Source: Cladophialophora immunda (lineage: Eukaryota; Ascomycota; Eurotiomycetes; Chaetothyriales; Herpotrichiellaceae). From it: 64,000 nucleotides of DNA. Positions 54,878-64,000 of this stretch are shown here, one piece after another. The notes under the pieces were generated by a model that ran no database searches, had not been told where the DNA came from, and saw nothing but the letters and a program-made list of their open reading frames with translations. How positions within the stretch are numbered: the first letter of the stretch is position 1; each line of letters opens with the position of its first letter. Made by a program: the position numbers and the translations under genes. The stretch spans positions 3,466,955 to 3,530,954 of the forward strand of contig NW_015622546.1 of NCBI RefSeq assembly GCF_000835495.1. The letters are read 5' to 3'.

Positions 54878-56797
54878 TTATGACTTCATAAGCTTGTCTA
54901 TCACAGAAGCCACGCCCAACAACTTCTCTTCCTCAAATCTGCGCGTGATGATCTGCAAGCCGATAGGATGTCCATGCATGGTCTCCGGATCGTACAATTT
55001 CCAATTCCAGGCGTCAACCTCATTTCGAGCCTGGTAGTCTGCCACGTCACAAGCTGCCGGATCCTGGGACACATCGACTTGCCCAGCGGGGAATGATAAG
55101 GCCGGATAATCCACAAAGTTCCAGACCTTGGTATATCCCACCCACCGACAAGTGCGATGGGGAACAGCCACATGAGGCATCGTGGGCATCAGGACAACAT
55201 CCGCTATCCGGCCAGATCGGGAGCCTTTGGTCTCATTCCACTTCTTGTGATAGGTCTGCTGTGCGGCGATCTTGCGTCGGTTGAGTTGCCAGTACTCGTA
55301 GACTGAAATGGCTTTGCCTCGATTGACGAGAGCCTCGACGTGAGGAACGAATGGCTCACCGCCAGCCTCAACGTCTCGGCGGATGTCTTCACCACCGTCG
55401 GCTGTGTAGAACAAATCCTAGAGGCGACAGTTAGAGAGAACCATAAAAAAGGAGGGAGCCTCCCGGCTACTTGACGTAGGCGGAATGCTGAGAACTTACC
55501 ATAATCTCAATGCATTCCTTATGTCCGGATGAATTCCACGGCACGATCTCATGGCCCGCAGACTCTAATTTGGATACTAGGCTCTTCAGGACTCGTTCAA
55601 TCGGCGGATGCACCTTGATAACTCCGTCGTCGACGAGGACTCCTATCGTCAATGGTCTTTCTTGAATTTGTCGGTACTCGACCTCCTTCCATGGCATTGG
55701 GATGACTTTCGGATCCAGGAGCCATGGTTGCGCCTCGATCACGTTTTGCATCACCGATAACAGCGACGAGAGGCTCCGACACATTGGCCCAATAGCTGAG
55801 GGGACATGCTCTTGGCCTTCAGTCGAGACCGGGACGCCCATGTACGGTAGTCTGGAGCTCTATTTCGTCATGTAGGTTAGTCAATCCGGAGAGCAAACTA
55901 TGGCTGTTGAGCATTGATACCACGCACCGTCGGCTTCAAACCCCATAGACCATTCAAGTGAGATGGAATTCTTATTGAACCTCCGATGTCCGTACCCCAT
56001 CCAACCATCGACCCTTGGAGAGCAAGAAGGGCACCTTCTCCTCCCGTTGAGCCACCGGGAGTGTAAGCTGGATTGCGAGGGTTGGTGGTCAGACCCCACA
56101 GGGGACCTTCCGTTTCACACCACTACATACACCCTAACATGAGCGAAACAGTTTCCAAATCGTGCCATTTACCGGAATCGTGCTCACCATGATGCTCTGT
56201 GGAAGGTTCGTCTTTGCGATGATGACTGCACCCAGGCTCCTGAGGATCTGGACAATGACGGCATCACTGCTTGCGGGCTTAAAAGCTCTCCCAACGTATC
56301 CCAACGTTGTGTCGACACCGTTGACGTCGAATTGATCCTTCAACGTGACAGGAACACCATGAAGGGGTCCAAATAACTTTCCGTGTTGCTTGAAATACTG
56401 GTCCAGCCCCCCGGCCTGCTCCAAGGCGTCGTTGAAGAGTACTTCGGTCAAACAGTTCGTCTATCAGGATGATTAGCAGCGGAACATTCAAGGTTCCCAG
56501 CTTGGATCCGGACCTTTTGGTGTGCTTCTGCTGCTCTGGAGTGACATCAGTCATTCCCCCTTGTCTATCTTGACGTGCCAGTTAATCACCATACCTTAGA
56601 ATATAACTTTTGGTGACGTCGAGCGCTGAGACCTTTTCATTTTCCAGCAGACTCGTCAAGCTTTCGATACTGTCAATCTCCGTGATAGCCTCTACATTGT
56701 TGCGTTCGCCATTAATCGTGCCCAAGTACGGCTTGATAAGCTGTTCTCGAATCTCGCACTTTCGCCGGACTACGTCCTGCCATGACTTGCTAGACAT
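54878..56797 (-). CDS. Amidase (amidase-signature family, acetamidase-like)
   Basis: Six exons, 56797-56595, 56535-56514, 56460-56188, 56122-55928, 55859-55500 and 55417-54878, give 530 residues. The Ser-cisSer-Lys triad is present: Lys116 in VTLKDQFDV, Ser191 in PGGSTGGEGALL and Ser215 in GTDIGGSIRIP. The usual GGSSGG reads GGSTGG. Exon 2 is only 22 nt. The C-terminal VDYPALSFPAG and HGHPIGLQI are typical of fungal acetamidases. The enzyme hydrolyses a carboxamide to acid and ammonia in the cytosol. It is convergent with the SDR gene (137 bp apart) and divergent from the phenol-hydroxylase-like gene (407 bp). Confidence 0.92.
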
Positions 56798-57204
56798 CTG
56801 GACTCTCGACGACCTGTCACCATAGACAGACCTAGGGAAGATGTGATTTCAAATGTCTTTCGCCTGCAGCACTGACTGGTACAAGCCTCGCCGTTGTTCG
56901 TGACATGCGCCGCGCATCCAAAGCCGGCGAGAAGAACTCGGACATCTGGCACGGAGTATGACGCTGCTTTTCAATTGGTGGATGTCCCTGCAGATGTTCG
57001 TTATCGGCCCTGCTGGTCAACGGCTTTCTTGCGCCTTAGCCGATTATCCCTCGGCCAGCGTGAACTGACCCTACATCCTCAAAGCAAAAGTGGGGTGGAG
57101 CCCCCCGGGTCGTTGGATCCGGTAATACCCAGTTTGCAAGGCCCCTATTAGACTCGCATTGATGCTCGCCCAGGACTGGCAGCCTTGGGGATCGTCCACT
57201 GCCA
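56798..57204. other. Divergent promoter, amidase / phenol-hydroxylase-like gene
   Basis: The 407 bp lie between outward-facing start codons. Neither the shared palindrome nor any gene is seen. Confidence 0.55.
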
Positions 57205-59522
57205 ATGAAGCGGACTCGATCTCAGGTGTCGCCGACGACGGCTCCCGGCGCAGATAATGGGGGCTGTGATGCTCATATCAATGGGCCAGACGACGAAAAT
57301 GTCGAAAATGTCATTATTGTGGGCGCTGGGCCGGCTGGGCTAATATTAGGGTGAGTTGCAAATTGTTCCCGGCTTTGGAATATCAGAACCTGTAGGCTGC
57401 ATTGCCTTGGGCGGGAGCTTTGTGAATTCTGACTAGAAGATATTCAAGGTCGAACCTAGCTCGCTATGGCATCAAGTCCAAGATCGTTGATGATCGACCC
57501 GATAAGACTTCAACAGGGCGGGCAGATGGCCTGCAGCCAAAGACCATTGAAACTTTTCGACAACTGAGACTGGAAAGCTCCCTTCTCCAAAAGGGCGTAA
57601 AAATCTACGATATATGTTTCTGGGTACGGTTCCTTTCTGTTGATCCCATCAGCTGAGGGTGTCTGGACCCTGCTCTAACCAGGAAAGCGTGTATAGAGCT
57701 CGACCCCGACGCAATGTCTGCATCGAACCAGGCGAGAGATCCATTACCCCTCCAATCTGGATGTCAAGGACCCGTTCATTCTTCTCGTCCACCAAGGAAT
57801 GGTGGAAGATATCTTCATTGAAGACATGAGGGAACGTGGCGTCGAAGTCACCCGAAGCTTGCCATTTCAGCACTACGTGGCCACCGGGAATCCTGACGCC
57901 CCAATCGAAGCGATTTGTCAAGACCGCAAGACTGGGCTCTCTCAGACACTGAGAACCAAGTACCTTGTTGGCTGCGACGGGGCACATTCCAATGTCCGGA
58001 AAAGCATCGCGGACGCCCAGATGGTCGGCGAGAGCAGTAACTCAAAATGGGGGGTTTTAGACGGTATGAATACTGCCACTTTGCCTTTCCGTGCAAGTCC
58101 CTAGGTACGTCCTAACACGAAAATACTATAGGGGTCATCGAGACCGATTTCCCCGATCTCTGGAGTAAAGTGGTCATCCATTCGGAGACCGCAGGCACGG
58201 TGCTCTGCATCCCGAGAGAACGAAGCATGACCAGACTCTACATCGAACTGGACCGCAATCTACAGGATACTGTGCCTCCCGAAGCCACACAGGACTATGT
58301 GATGCGAAAGGCTCGAGAGATCATGGCGCCGTTCACCGTGGAATGGACGAGCGTAGGTAAGTGGATCGAACAAACCACAAGGGCGTTTGAGCCTGTTTCG
58401 ATCCTCACTAACTTCGCTCTCTGCCAGAGTGGTTCAGTGTCTACAAGGTTGGACAACGCGTAGCCAGCACATTCTCCGCCGAGCATGACCGGGTTTTCAT
58501 CGCAGGAGATGTGAGTCGCCAGTGGTACCTGCTCCCGCCTTTGGTCCAGCGAGAAAGGGACCCAGAGGCTGTCTCAACTTCAAGCCGCTGACTGGACTCG
58601 ATAGGCTGGCCACACGCATTCGCCCAAAGCCGCCCAAGGCATGAACACGTCCATGCACGACACCTTCAATCTAGCCTGGAAACTCAATCTCGCGATCCGT
58701 GGTCTCGCGCGCCCTGAGCTCCTGTCGACATATCAGCAGGAGCGTCGCAAAATAGCGCAAGACCTCATCGACTTCGACTTCGAACACGCGGCCGCCTTTG
58801 CCGACGGCGACTCGAAGGCCCTGGCCGCGAACTTCGCCACCAACGTCGGCTTCATCTCCGGCGCGGGCATCAAGTACGGTCCCAACGTCCTGAACTGCCC
58901 CGAGCAAATCCCCCACGGGGGAGTGTTGCGGGCGGGCGAATTGGTGGCGCCCGCCCGTGTGACGCGCTACATCGACGCCAACCCCGTCGACGTCCAGCTG
59001 GACATTCCAATGCTGGGGCAATTCCGCGTGTACTTTTTCGTGCCCGACATCCATGCTTCTTTACAGTTCCTGCGCTCGGTCTGCGACTGCATCTCCTCGG
59101 CGGAGTCGGTCCTCGGTCGAGCAACCGCGGCAGCCGCCAGGTCCTATGCGACGCTCAACCTGGGACCCGTGGAGGCGGATGAGTTCCTCCAGCCCGGTCG
59201 GTATACGTCTGTCTCGCGGCTGTTCACGTTCGCCACCGTGACCACGATGCCCAAGTCGGCCGTCGAGATTACCGATCTGCCTCCCTTGTTGCAGAAGAGC
59301 CGGTGGACGTTCTACGTGGATGACCTCTCAGACCACAAGACGGGCAGGTCATGCACGGAGAAATGGCTGGGGACGGTAAGACTAGACGAGGTGGCCATTG
59401 TCAATGTCAGACCTGACGGCTATGTGGGAAGTATTGGGCGGTTCGAGAGTAAGGGCAGCAACGGTGCTGCTGCTGCTTCGGACTGGCTAGATTCGTATTA
59501 TGGCGGATTTTTGAAAAGATGA
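57205..59522 (+). CDS. FAD-dependent phenol 2-monooxygenase-like enzyme
   Basis: Six exons, 57205-57350, 57449-57623, 57697-58063, 58132-58356, 58428-58510 and 58605-59522, give 637 residues. The FAD motif GAGPAG is at 40-45. It is followed by [19 protein letters not shown] (the RADG/QPRT motif of phenol hydroxylases), [34 protein letters not shown], and the GD motif [24 protein letters not shown] formed across the last splice. The C-terminal roughly 200 residues form the thioredoxin-like phenol-hydroxylase domain. The second acceptor (TAG ending at 57696) is chosen because the nearer CAG leaves a stop in frame. It should ortho-hydroxylate a phenol with NADPH. Within the cluster it could act on phenol, resorcinol or phloroglucinol-type products. 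Confidence 0.92.
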
Positions 59523-59679
59523 TAGGACTGCGAATATCGACCTATTGCAACGGCAAGGCGCATTCGATTGTTACCTAGAAGGTTGGTGATACTTTGTGTG
59601 CGAGTGGTCGGTTGGAGGACGAAAGAGTAATACATAGTAGCTATCTTGTCATAGACTATTGAAATTGGACCAAACCCAA

Positions 59680-62600
59680 CTACTTCAGAATCGCCTCGTA
59701 CTCGTTGATCGTGCCCCGCCCTTGTATCAGGCCTCTGAGTACCTTCATCGCTTCGTGTACGACCGCCCAGCGAATGTTACTCAGATGCTTTGCGACCACC
59801 GCCGTGAGACCCGACGTAGGATACTTTCCCAGTGCACGCCAGATGTTCTGGGGCCCCGCGCTCGTCATACTGCTGACCAGCGCATTCATTTCGGCCTTGG
59901 CGTGCCAGACGTTGCCGTAGTCAACCATGTCATCGTCCGGACGAGGATGCACTCTCGGTTCATTCCTACCAGTGCCACAGCCAGTAGGATTATCGGCTGA
60001 GCTTGACGGCCCGAGTGGCGATATGTCGACTGTATTGGCGTAGTGGAAGGCCCAGCACGTCAGTGTCGACAGGTACAAGCACCAGGGATAATGAAATGTG
60101 TCACTGGCGTCCCAATTGTCGAGGTTCATAATTCCTTCTCGCAGCAGATTCGCGGCGTGCCAGGCCGCCATGGCCGCGGGTGTCGACCCTGCCGGTTTAG
60201 CCCAGTCCTTCACCACGCGGCGCGATCGTTCATAGTCGGTGCGGGTGACTGGCAGACCGAGGATATGGTTGGCGCCGGCATAGATCTGGAGGTCGAGGAT
60301 CTCGACGTTGAGGGTGATGTGGGCGGCGTGGTAGATGGCGATTGTGGCGGTGCTGAAGCGGGTGAACTCGGCTTTCCTCTCCGGACTGTCGCTCAAGGAA
60401 AGAGACATGTTCATGCAATACGAATCAAAGTCGGCTTTCCAGGCGTCAAAGGACTGCGCAAGCCGATCTTGCCATCGCGTCTCGTCGGCGGACTGACTCA
60501 GGCTGACTACGCCTGCGTGAGAGGGTTAGTGAAATGCCCTTGGAGCATTGCGTCTCGAAAATAGATTGAATCAACTCACCCAGAGCAGTCTGGTCTCTAC
60601 GTTTCAGGTCCCACTGGACCGACATGAGTCCGTGAAGGACAAGGAGGCGCGATAGTGCATTCAGTTGAGGCAGCTGCGTGTCAGAGTCTGGAGTCATATA
60701 CGCTTTTAGGACCGACAGATAGGGAACCTGAGGATCCTTCCTGGCATATTTCCACCACTCCTCTGCCGAAGTGGCCTCCCATGCCGTTTGATTGCATGGA
60801 AGCGTTGTGCGAAGCTCGAACGACGACATGCACAACGACTGCGAGAATAAAACTGCATGTTGCGTGTCCCAAAGGAAGCAAAGGAAAGCCAGTCTGTTGC
60901 TTACATTAGTTGAGTGCGGCGTTGCTTGAGAAGGAATATTGAATCTCTTGCCTCTTCCGAAGCTCAACGTCAATTGCTTTCCGCCAGTTCGACTCAAGAT
61001 CCCCTAGAGCATCGCTGAAGTTAGGCTGTCTTACTGTCTGGCAGTCGCTTCGCCGAATCAAGCTACCGGAGGTGTCAGCATAGGACGCATGGTCAACAAG
61101 CGAACCCACTAGCACTTACTTGATCAACAGTCCATGGAACAGGTGGGACATATCATGTTGCCTTTGACCAGCACGCGACTTCCCGAAGCATTCAACGAGA
61201 AGTATGGTCTGCAAAATCCACAATTCTGGAGTGGCGGAGAAAGAGGAATGCTGGAATATCTGTGCCCTTAGAATATCATGAATGCAGACTGCCAGGCGAT
61301 GGATAGCTTTGTCGCTATACGTGGCCCCTAGTAGGAGTACAGATAACAAGAGTAGAGGTTCTGCTTGGGACGGATTGAAGGTGGGTTGATGCAAAAGAGG
61401 GTATGTGACATTGAATCGAGAGAAGAACAGCTCTAGATAGTTTTGCATGGCAGACAGGGACAACAGGGGGTGATCGTGCGTGATTTCCAGACCTTCTGGA
61501 GTTCTGAGCCGCGCGTTTATGAGTAGATCTAATAATCTGATGCGAGAACTGTCGTCCATGGCAGGCATCATCGTGCGAGGCTGTATCGGCGAGAAGCCCT
61601 GCGTATTTGTGTATGGAGTGGGCTCATCTGAATGGTGGGTCGATGGATATGCGATCGTGTGATTCTCCGTGGAAGCCCGCGATGTGGTCGATGGACGAGA
61701 CATACCAATTTCGGGTGCAAGATTGCCTGCTAAATTTTGGTCCATTGGAGGAAAGGATGTAATGGTGGGCGCGACGGCTGATCCGGTAGAAGTCATGGAA
61801 CTGGACTGAAATGCTTTTGCATTCCGGGAACCTTCCACGGAGCGCAGGTGTTGCAGTGAGGAATGCTGTGTGTAAGACTCCTCTGCCATGTCGTTGCTAG
61901 TCATCCTCCTACTGGAGCTGAATGTAGTAGGCACTGGCAATGGTTGAGCAGGTTTCCTTTGCATGTCATACGATTGATTCTCTTGTGAAGGTCTCTGAGA
62001 TTCTGGCACGACGCTCGAGTTGAGCAGCATATTAGTTGAGATTGGTGAGCACGTCGCATCGCCAATGTCAAACAGCCAGTTGTAATTGTGCATTGTCGTG
62101 AAAGGCATGTTGAATGAACTCGCTTGGTGAATGTTAACATTGAGGTGGCTACAATACGGACTCCGCAACTGCACTCACCAGTGTCAGGATTGAACATATC
62201 ACCAAAGGGCATATCGTCTGCGATATTGAGGGATGCGGCTGAAGTTAATCCCCAGGAGGAATTAGCCAGGAAGTCAAACATATTCGGGGCTACCGTGGAG
62301 TCCATAAAGTCTTCCTCATCCGGCAAATCTGGTAACTGGTGGGTGAGCTGCTCAAAAGATTCGACGCTCAGCATTGATTTTGGGGGCGATGGTGGCTCTG
62401 CGTGGAGTGCTTGGGAATTATAGCCCTCGGCAAATGCTGATTGATTGTGGTTGTTGGGATCTGTGGTCGACTTCTTCGCTGATACCTTGCATATTTCGCC
62501 TGGAGGTGGTCGTTTCTTGACGATGTTGCCATTGGCATCTTTCCAGAGCTTCTTTCTGCTCTCAATGATCCCAAACCCTTCACCACCAGCTTCTTCATCT

Positions 62601-62861
62601 CTCTGACGGTGTCGAACCATGTGTCTGTCTACGAGGACCGTGTCAATTCATTGGTTATCATTAAACAACCACCAACATGCACCATTACCTACCCAAAAGG
62701 TCGGGTCTTTTGAAGTGCAGACCACATCGGGGGCAAGTGCTCGAACCGTCGCCGTGGTTGAGCATGTGGCGCTGAAGATGATCAGACCTGGTAAACGCCT
62801 TCTCACAGCCCTCGTACGAGCACATGTACTTCTTAGGCCGGTTGCTGGATGTAGACGACAT
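59680..62861 (-). CDS. C2H2 zinc-finger transcription factor with fungal-specific regulatory domain
   Basis: Six exons, 62861-62693, 62628-62179, 62122-61120, 61062-60952, 60893-60580 and 60512-59680, give 959 residues. Two N-terminal C2H2 fingers: C14, C19, H32, H36 and C43, C46, H59, H63; the second finger is completed across the first splice. A long Ser/Pro/Gln-rich linker leads to the fungal-TF domain (YLELFFSRFNVTYPLLHQPTF, LAFLCFLWDTQHA). Intron 4 uses a GC donor (AAGAG|GCAAGA). An in-frame ATG at 62912 is an alternative start. It should be a nuclear regulator, perhaps of the neighbouring phenol-hydroxylase and Old Yellow Enzyme genes, which flank it; its targets are inferred only from position. 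Confidence 0.9.
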
Positions 62862-63505
62862 GGCAACGACGATTGTCGGCCCGGAGACAAGATGGCAACT
62901 TTCGGTTTGCATGAAATTAGGCTGATGAACGTGACCCTCTCTGAAGAGAGCGCAGAAGAGTCAGAAGACGGGGGTGGGGGTGCTAGCAAGATGTGGTGAG
63001 ATGGTGCAGAAGCGCGGAAACGGCAGCTGCAGGGCAGCAGTTGTCGAGATAAGTACCAAACCCAGTAAGCGAGATACAGGTGGGTCCTAACAACACCCGG
63101 GTACGAAAGCCAGCTACTGTAACTACCTAGTAGTTAGACACATCCTGCCCAACGGGCTAAGCGAGCGACCATAGACTAATAACTGACAAGATGTCTCGCG
63201 ACCACTTCTTTGGGAACTGAGCACATATTAGCTGGAACACGGACCTCGCGCGTACTATCGTTCAAGGCCGTCCATCCAGCCGGAATTGCTAGTCGTACGA
63301 GTATTATTGTTGACAAATGTTTTCTCTCAATCCTGTGGGCACTCGAACATCAAGGCTCTATGCAGAATCTGTTGACTATCTATGCCTACATAGAATCAAT
63401 TGCTCCTGCTGTCTATGTCTTTGCTGCAATTCCCCTGATTGGAGGCCTGCAAGAGAAAGCGGAATACTAGTATTTCCTGAAGCAACTACTGATGCGGCCT
63501 TTGGA
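62862..63505. other. Intergenic region, promoter of C2H2 regulator
   Basis: The 644 bp between two minus-strand genes. No gene recognised. Confidence 0.5.
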
Positions 63506-64000
63506 CTATGCGGCAACGTCAATGTCCTTGTAATATGGATAATCAACATAGCCCTTGCTGGGCGGTTCGGCGCCGTAGAAAGTACTTCGATCGTAAGGAT
63601 TCAACGGGAGTCCCTCTGCTAGTCTTCGAGGGAGGTCCGGGTTGGCAATGTAGTGTCGACCGAAGATGATTGCATCGGCCTCGCCTGACTCGATCTTTGG
63701 AACAGCATTTTCTGCATTGAAGTTCCCAGCGGCGACAAATTTGACCCCTCCATTCTCAAGTATCCTTCGGAAAGGCACCAGGGAAGGCTCGCTCTTCTTC
63801 GCAGGAGTGGTAGAAAGTGCCTCTCGGCAAGATTGTTGGAGTGCCAGCATCTTTCCAGTCTCGTCCAAGACTTCGTCGAATCTGGGCTCCACCATATGGA
63901 CATATGCTGGGCGGTTGGCCTCTGGAAGCTCAACTATTCTCTCGCATAGGTACGCCCAGTGTTCGTTGGGGTTCGAGTCTCTGGTGTCCTGAAAGTAGTT
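63506..64000 (-). CDS. Old Yellow Enzyme / NADH:flavin oxidoreductase, C-terminal part (5' end outside window)
   Basis: The frame is open from the right edge of the window to a stop at 63506-63508, leaving 164 residues of the C-terminal half. The TIM-barrel end is clear: NGGVKFVAAGNFNAENAVPKI followed by ADAIIFGRHYIANPDLPRRL, the FMN-phosphate-binding loop and the family's ANPDLP motif, then the usual NPYDRSTFYG and YVDYPY tail. OYEs reduce activated C=C bonds of enones with NAD(P)H. It would fit reduction of an unsaturated ring intermediate in the catabolic region. The catalytic His/Asn pair and start lie beyond the window. Confidence 0.9.
   Translation of the reverse strand, partial: NYFQDTRDSNPNEHWAYLCERIVELPEANRPAYVHMVEPRFDEVLDETGKMLALQQSCREALSTTPAKKSEPSLVPFRRILENGGVKFVAAGNFNAENAVPKIESGEADAIIFGRHYIANPDLPRRLAEGLPLNPYDRSTFYGAEPPSKGYVDYPYYKDIDVAA

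Noticed and set aside
63968..63981. tRNA B-box-like GGGGTTCGAGTCTC
   Set aside because: It lies inside the Old Yellow Enzyme coding sequence on the opposite strand, and no acceptor stem or A-box fits around it.

Overview
This window is nuclear DNA of a filamentous ascomycete (Pezizomycotina). The genes carry many short spliceosomal introns (about 44-150 nt, mostly 45-75) with GT..AG ends and CTGAC/CTAAC-type branch sites. There are Zn2Cys6 regulators with a fungal middle-homology domain, a HET-domain protein, an NuA4 Eaf7 subunit, exocyst Sec5 and mitochondrial IDH2. The gene style and the load of aromatic-catabolic enzymes suggest a Eurotiomycetes/Chaetothyriales-like 'black yeast', but that placement is inference. 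I rebuilt exon structures by joining frames at splice sites; almost every reconstructed CDS sums to a multiple of three with family-typical length.

Layout. (1) 1-4.6 kb: the 3' part of an unrecognised gene whose frame looks broken, then an isolated HET-domain gene. (2) 5.9-21.7 kb: an accessory metabolic stretch with an MFS sugar transporter, a seven-bladed lactonase, an aldo/keto reductase, an FAD monooxygenase with a long N-terminal extension, a 17-exon Zn2Cys6 regulator divergent from it, a secreted SurE phosphatase and a Gfo/Idh/MocA dehydrogenase. This set fits uptake, oxidation and lactone opening of a sugar or cyclitol. (3) 22.8-31.4 kb: a housekeeping island (EAF7, SEC5, IDH2, IRC3-like helicase). 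(4) 31.4-34.5 kb: about 3.1 kb without a recognisable gene. (5) 34.5-64 kb: a dense catabolic region.

The catabolic region holds an MFS permease, an ACMSD-type amidohydrolase/decarboxylase, a bicupin quercetinase-like dioxygenase divergent from an alpha/beta hydrolase, a type I Baeyer-Villiger monooxygenase, an SDR, and a class C beta-lactamase/esterase divergent from a Zn2Cys6 regulator. It continues with a salicylate-hydroxylase-like flavoprotein, a PuuE-like polysaccharide-deacetylase-fold hydrolase, a second SDR, an amidase divergent from a phenol-hydroxylase-like flavoprotein, a C2H2 plus fungal-TF-domain regulator, and the 3' end of an Old Yellow Enzyme gene.

The genes of region 5 can be read as linked modules. 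The first is flavonol cleavage: dioxygenase, then depside hydrolase, then aromatic-acid decarboxylase. The second is aryl-ketone to ester to phenol conversion: BVMO, then esterase, then phenol hydroxylase. The third is hydrolysis of a cyclic amide or imide: PuuE-like hydrolase plus amidase. A near-identical 20-bp palindromic element lies in the BVMO promoter and in the promoter shared by the regulator and the beta-lactamase gene, with weaker relatives before two other catabolic genes. This suggests a local regulon driven by the cluster's own Zn2Cys6 protein.
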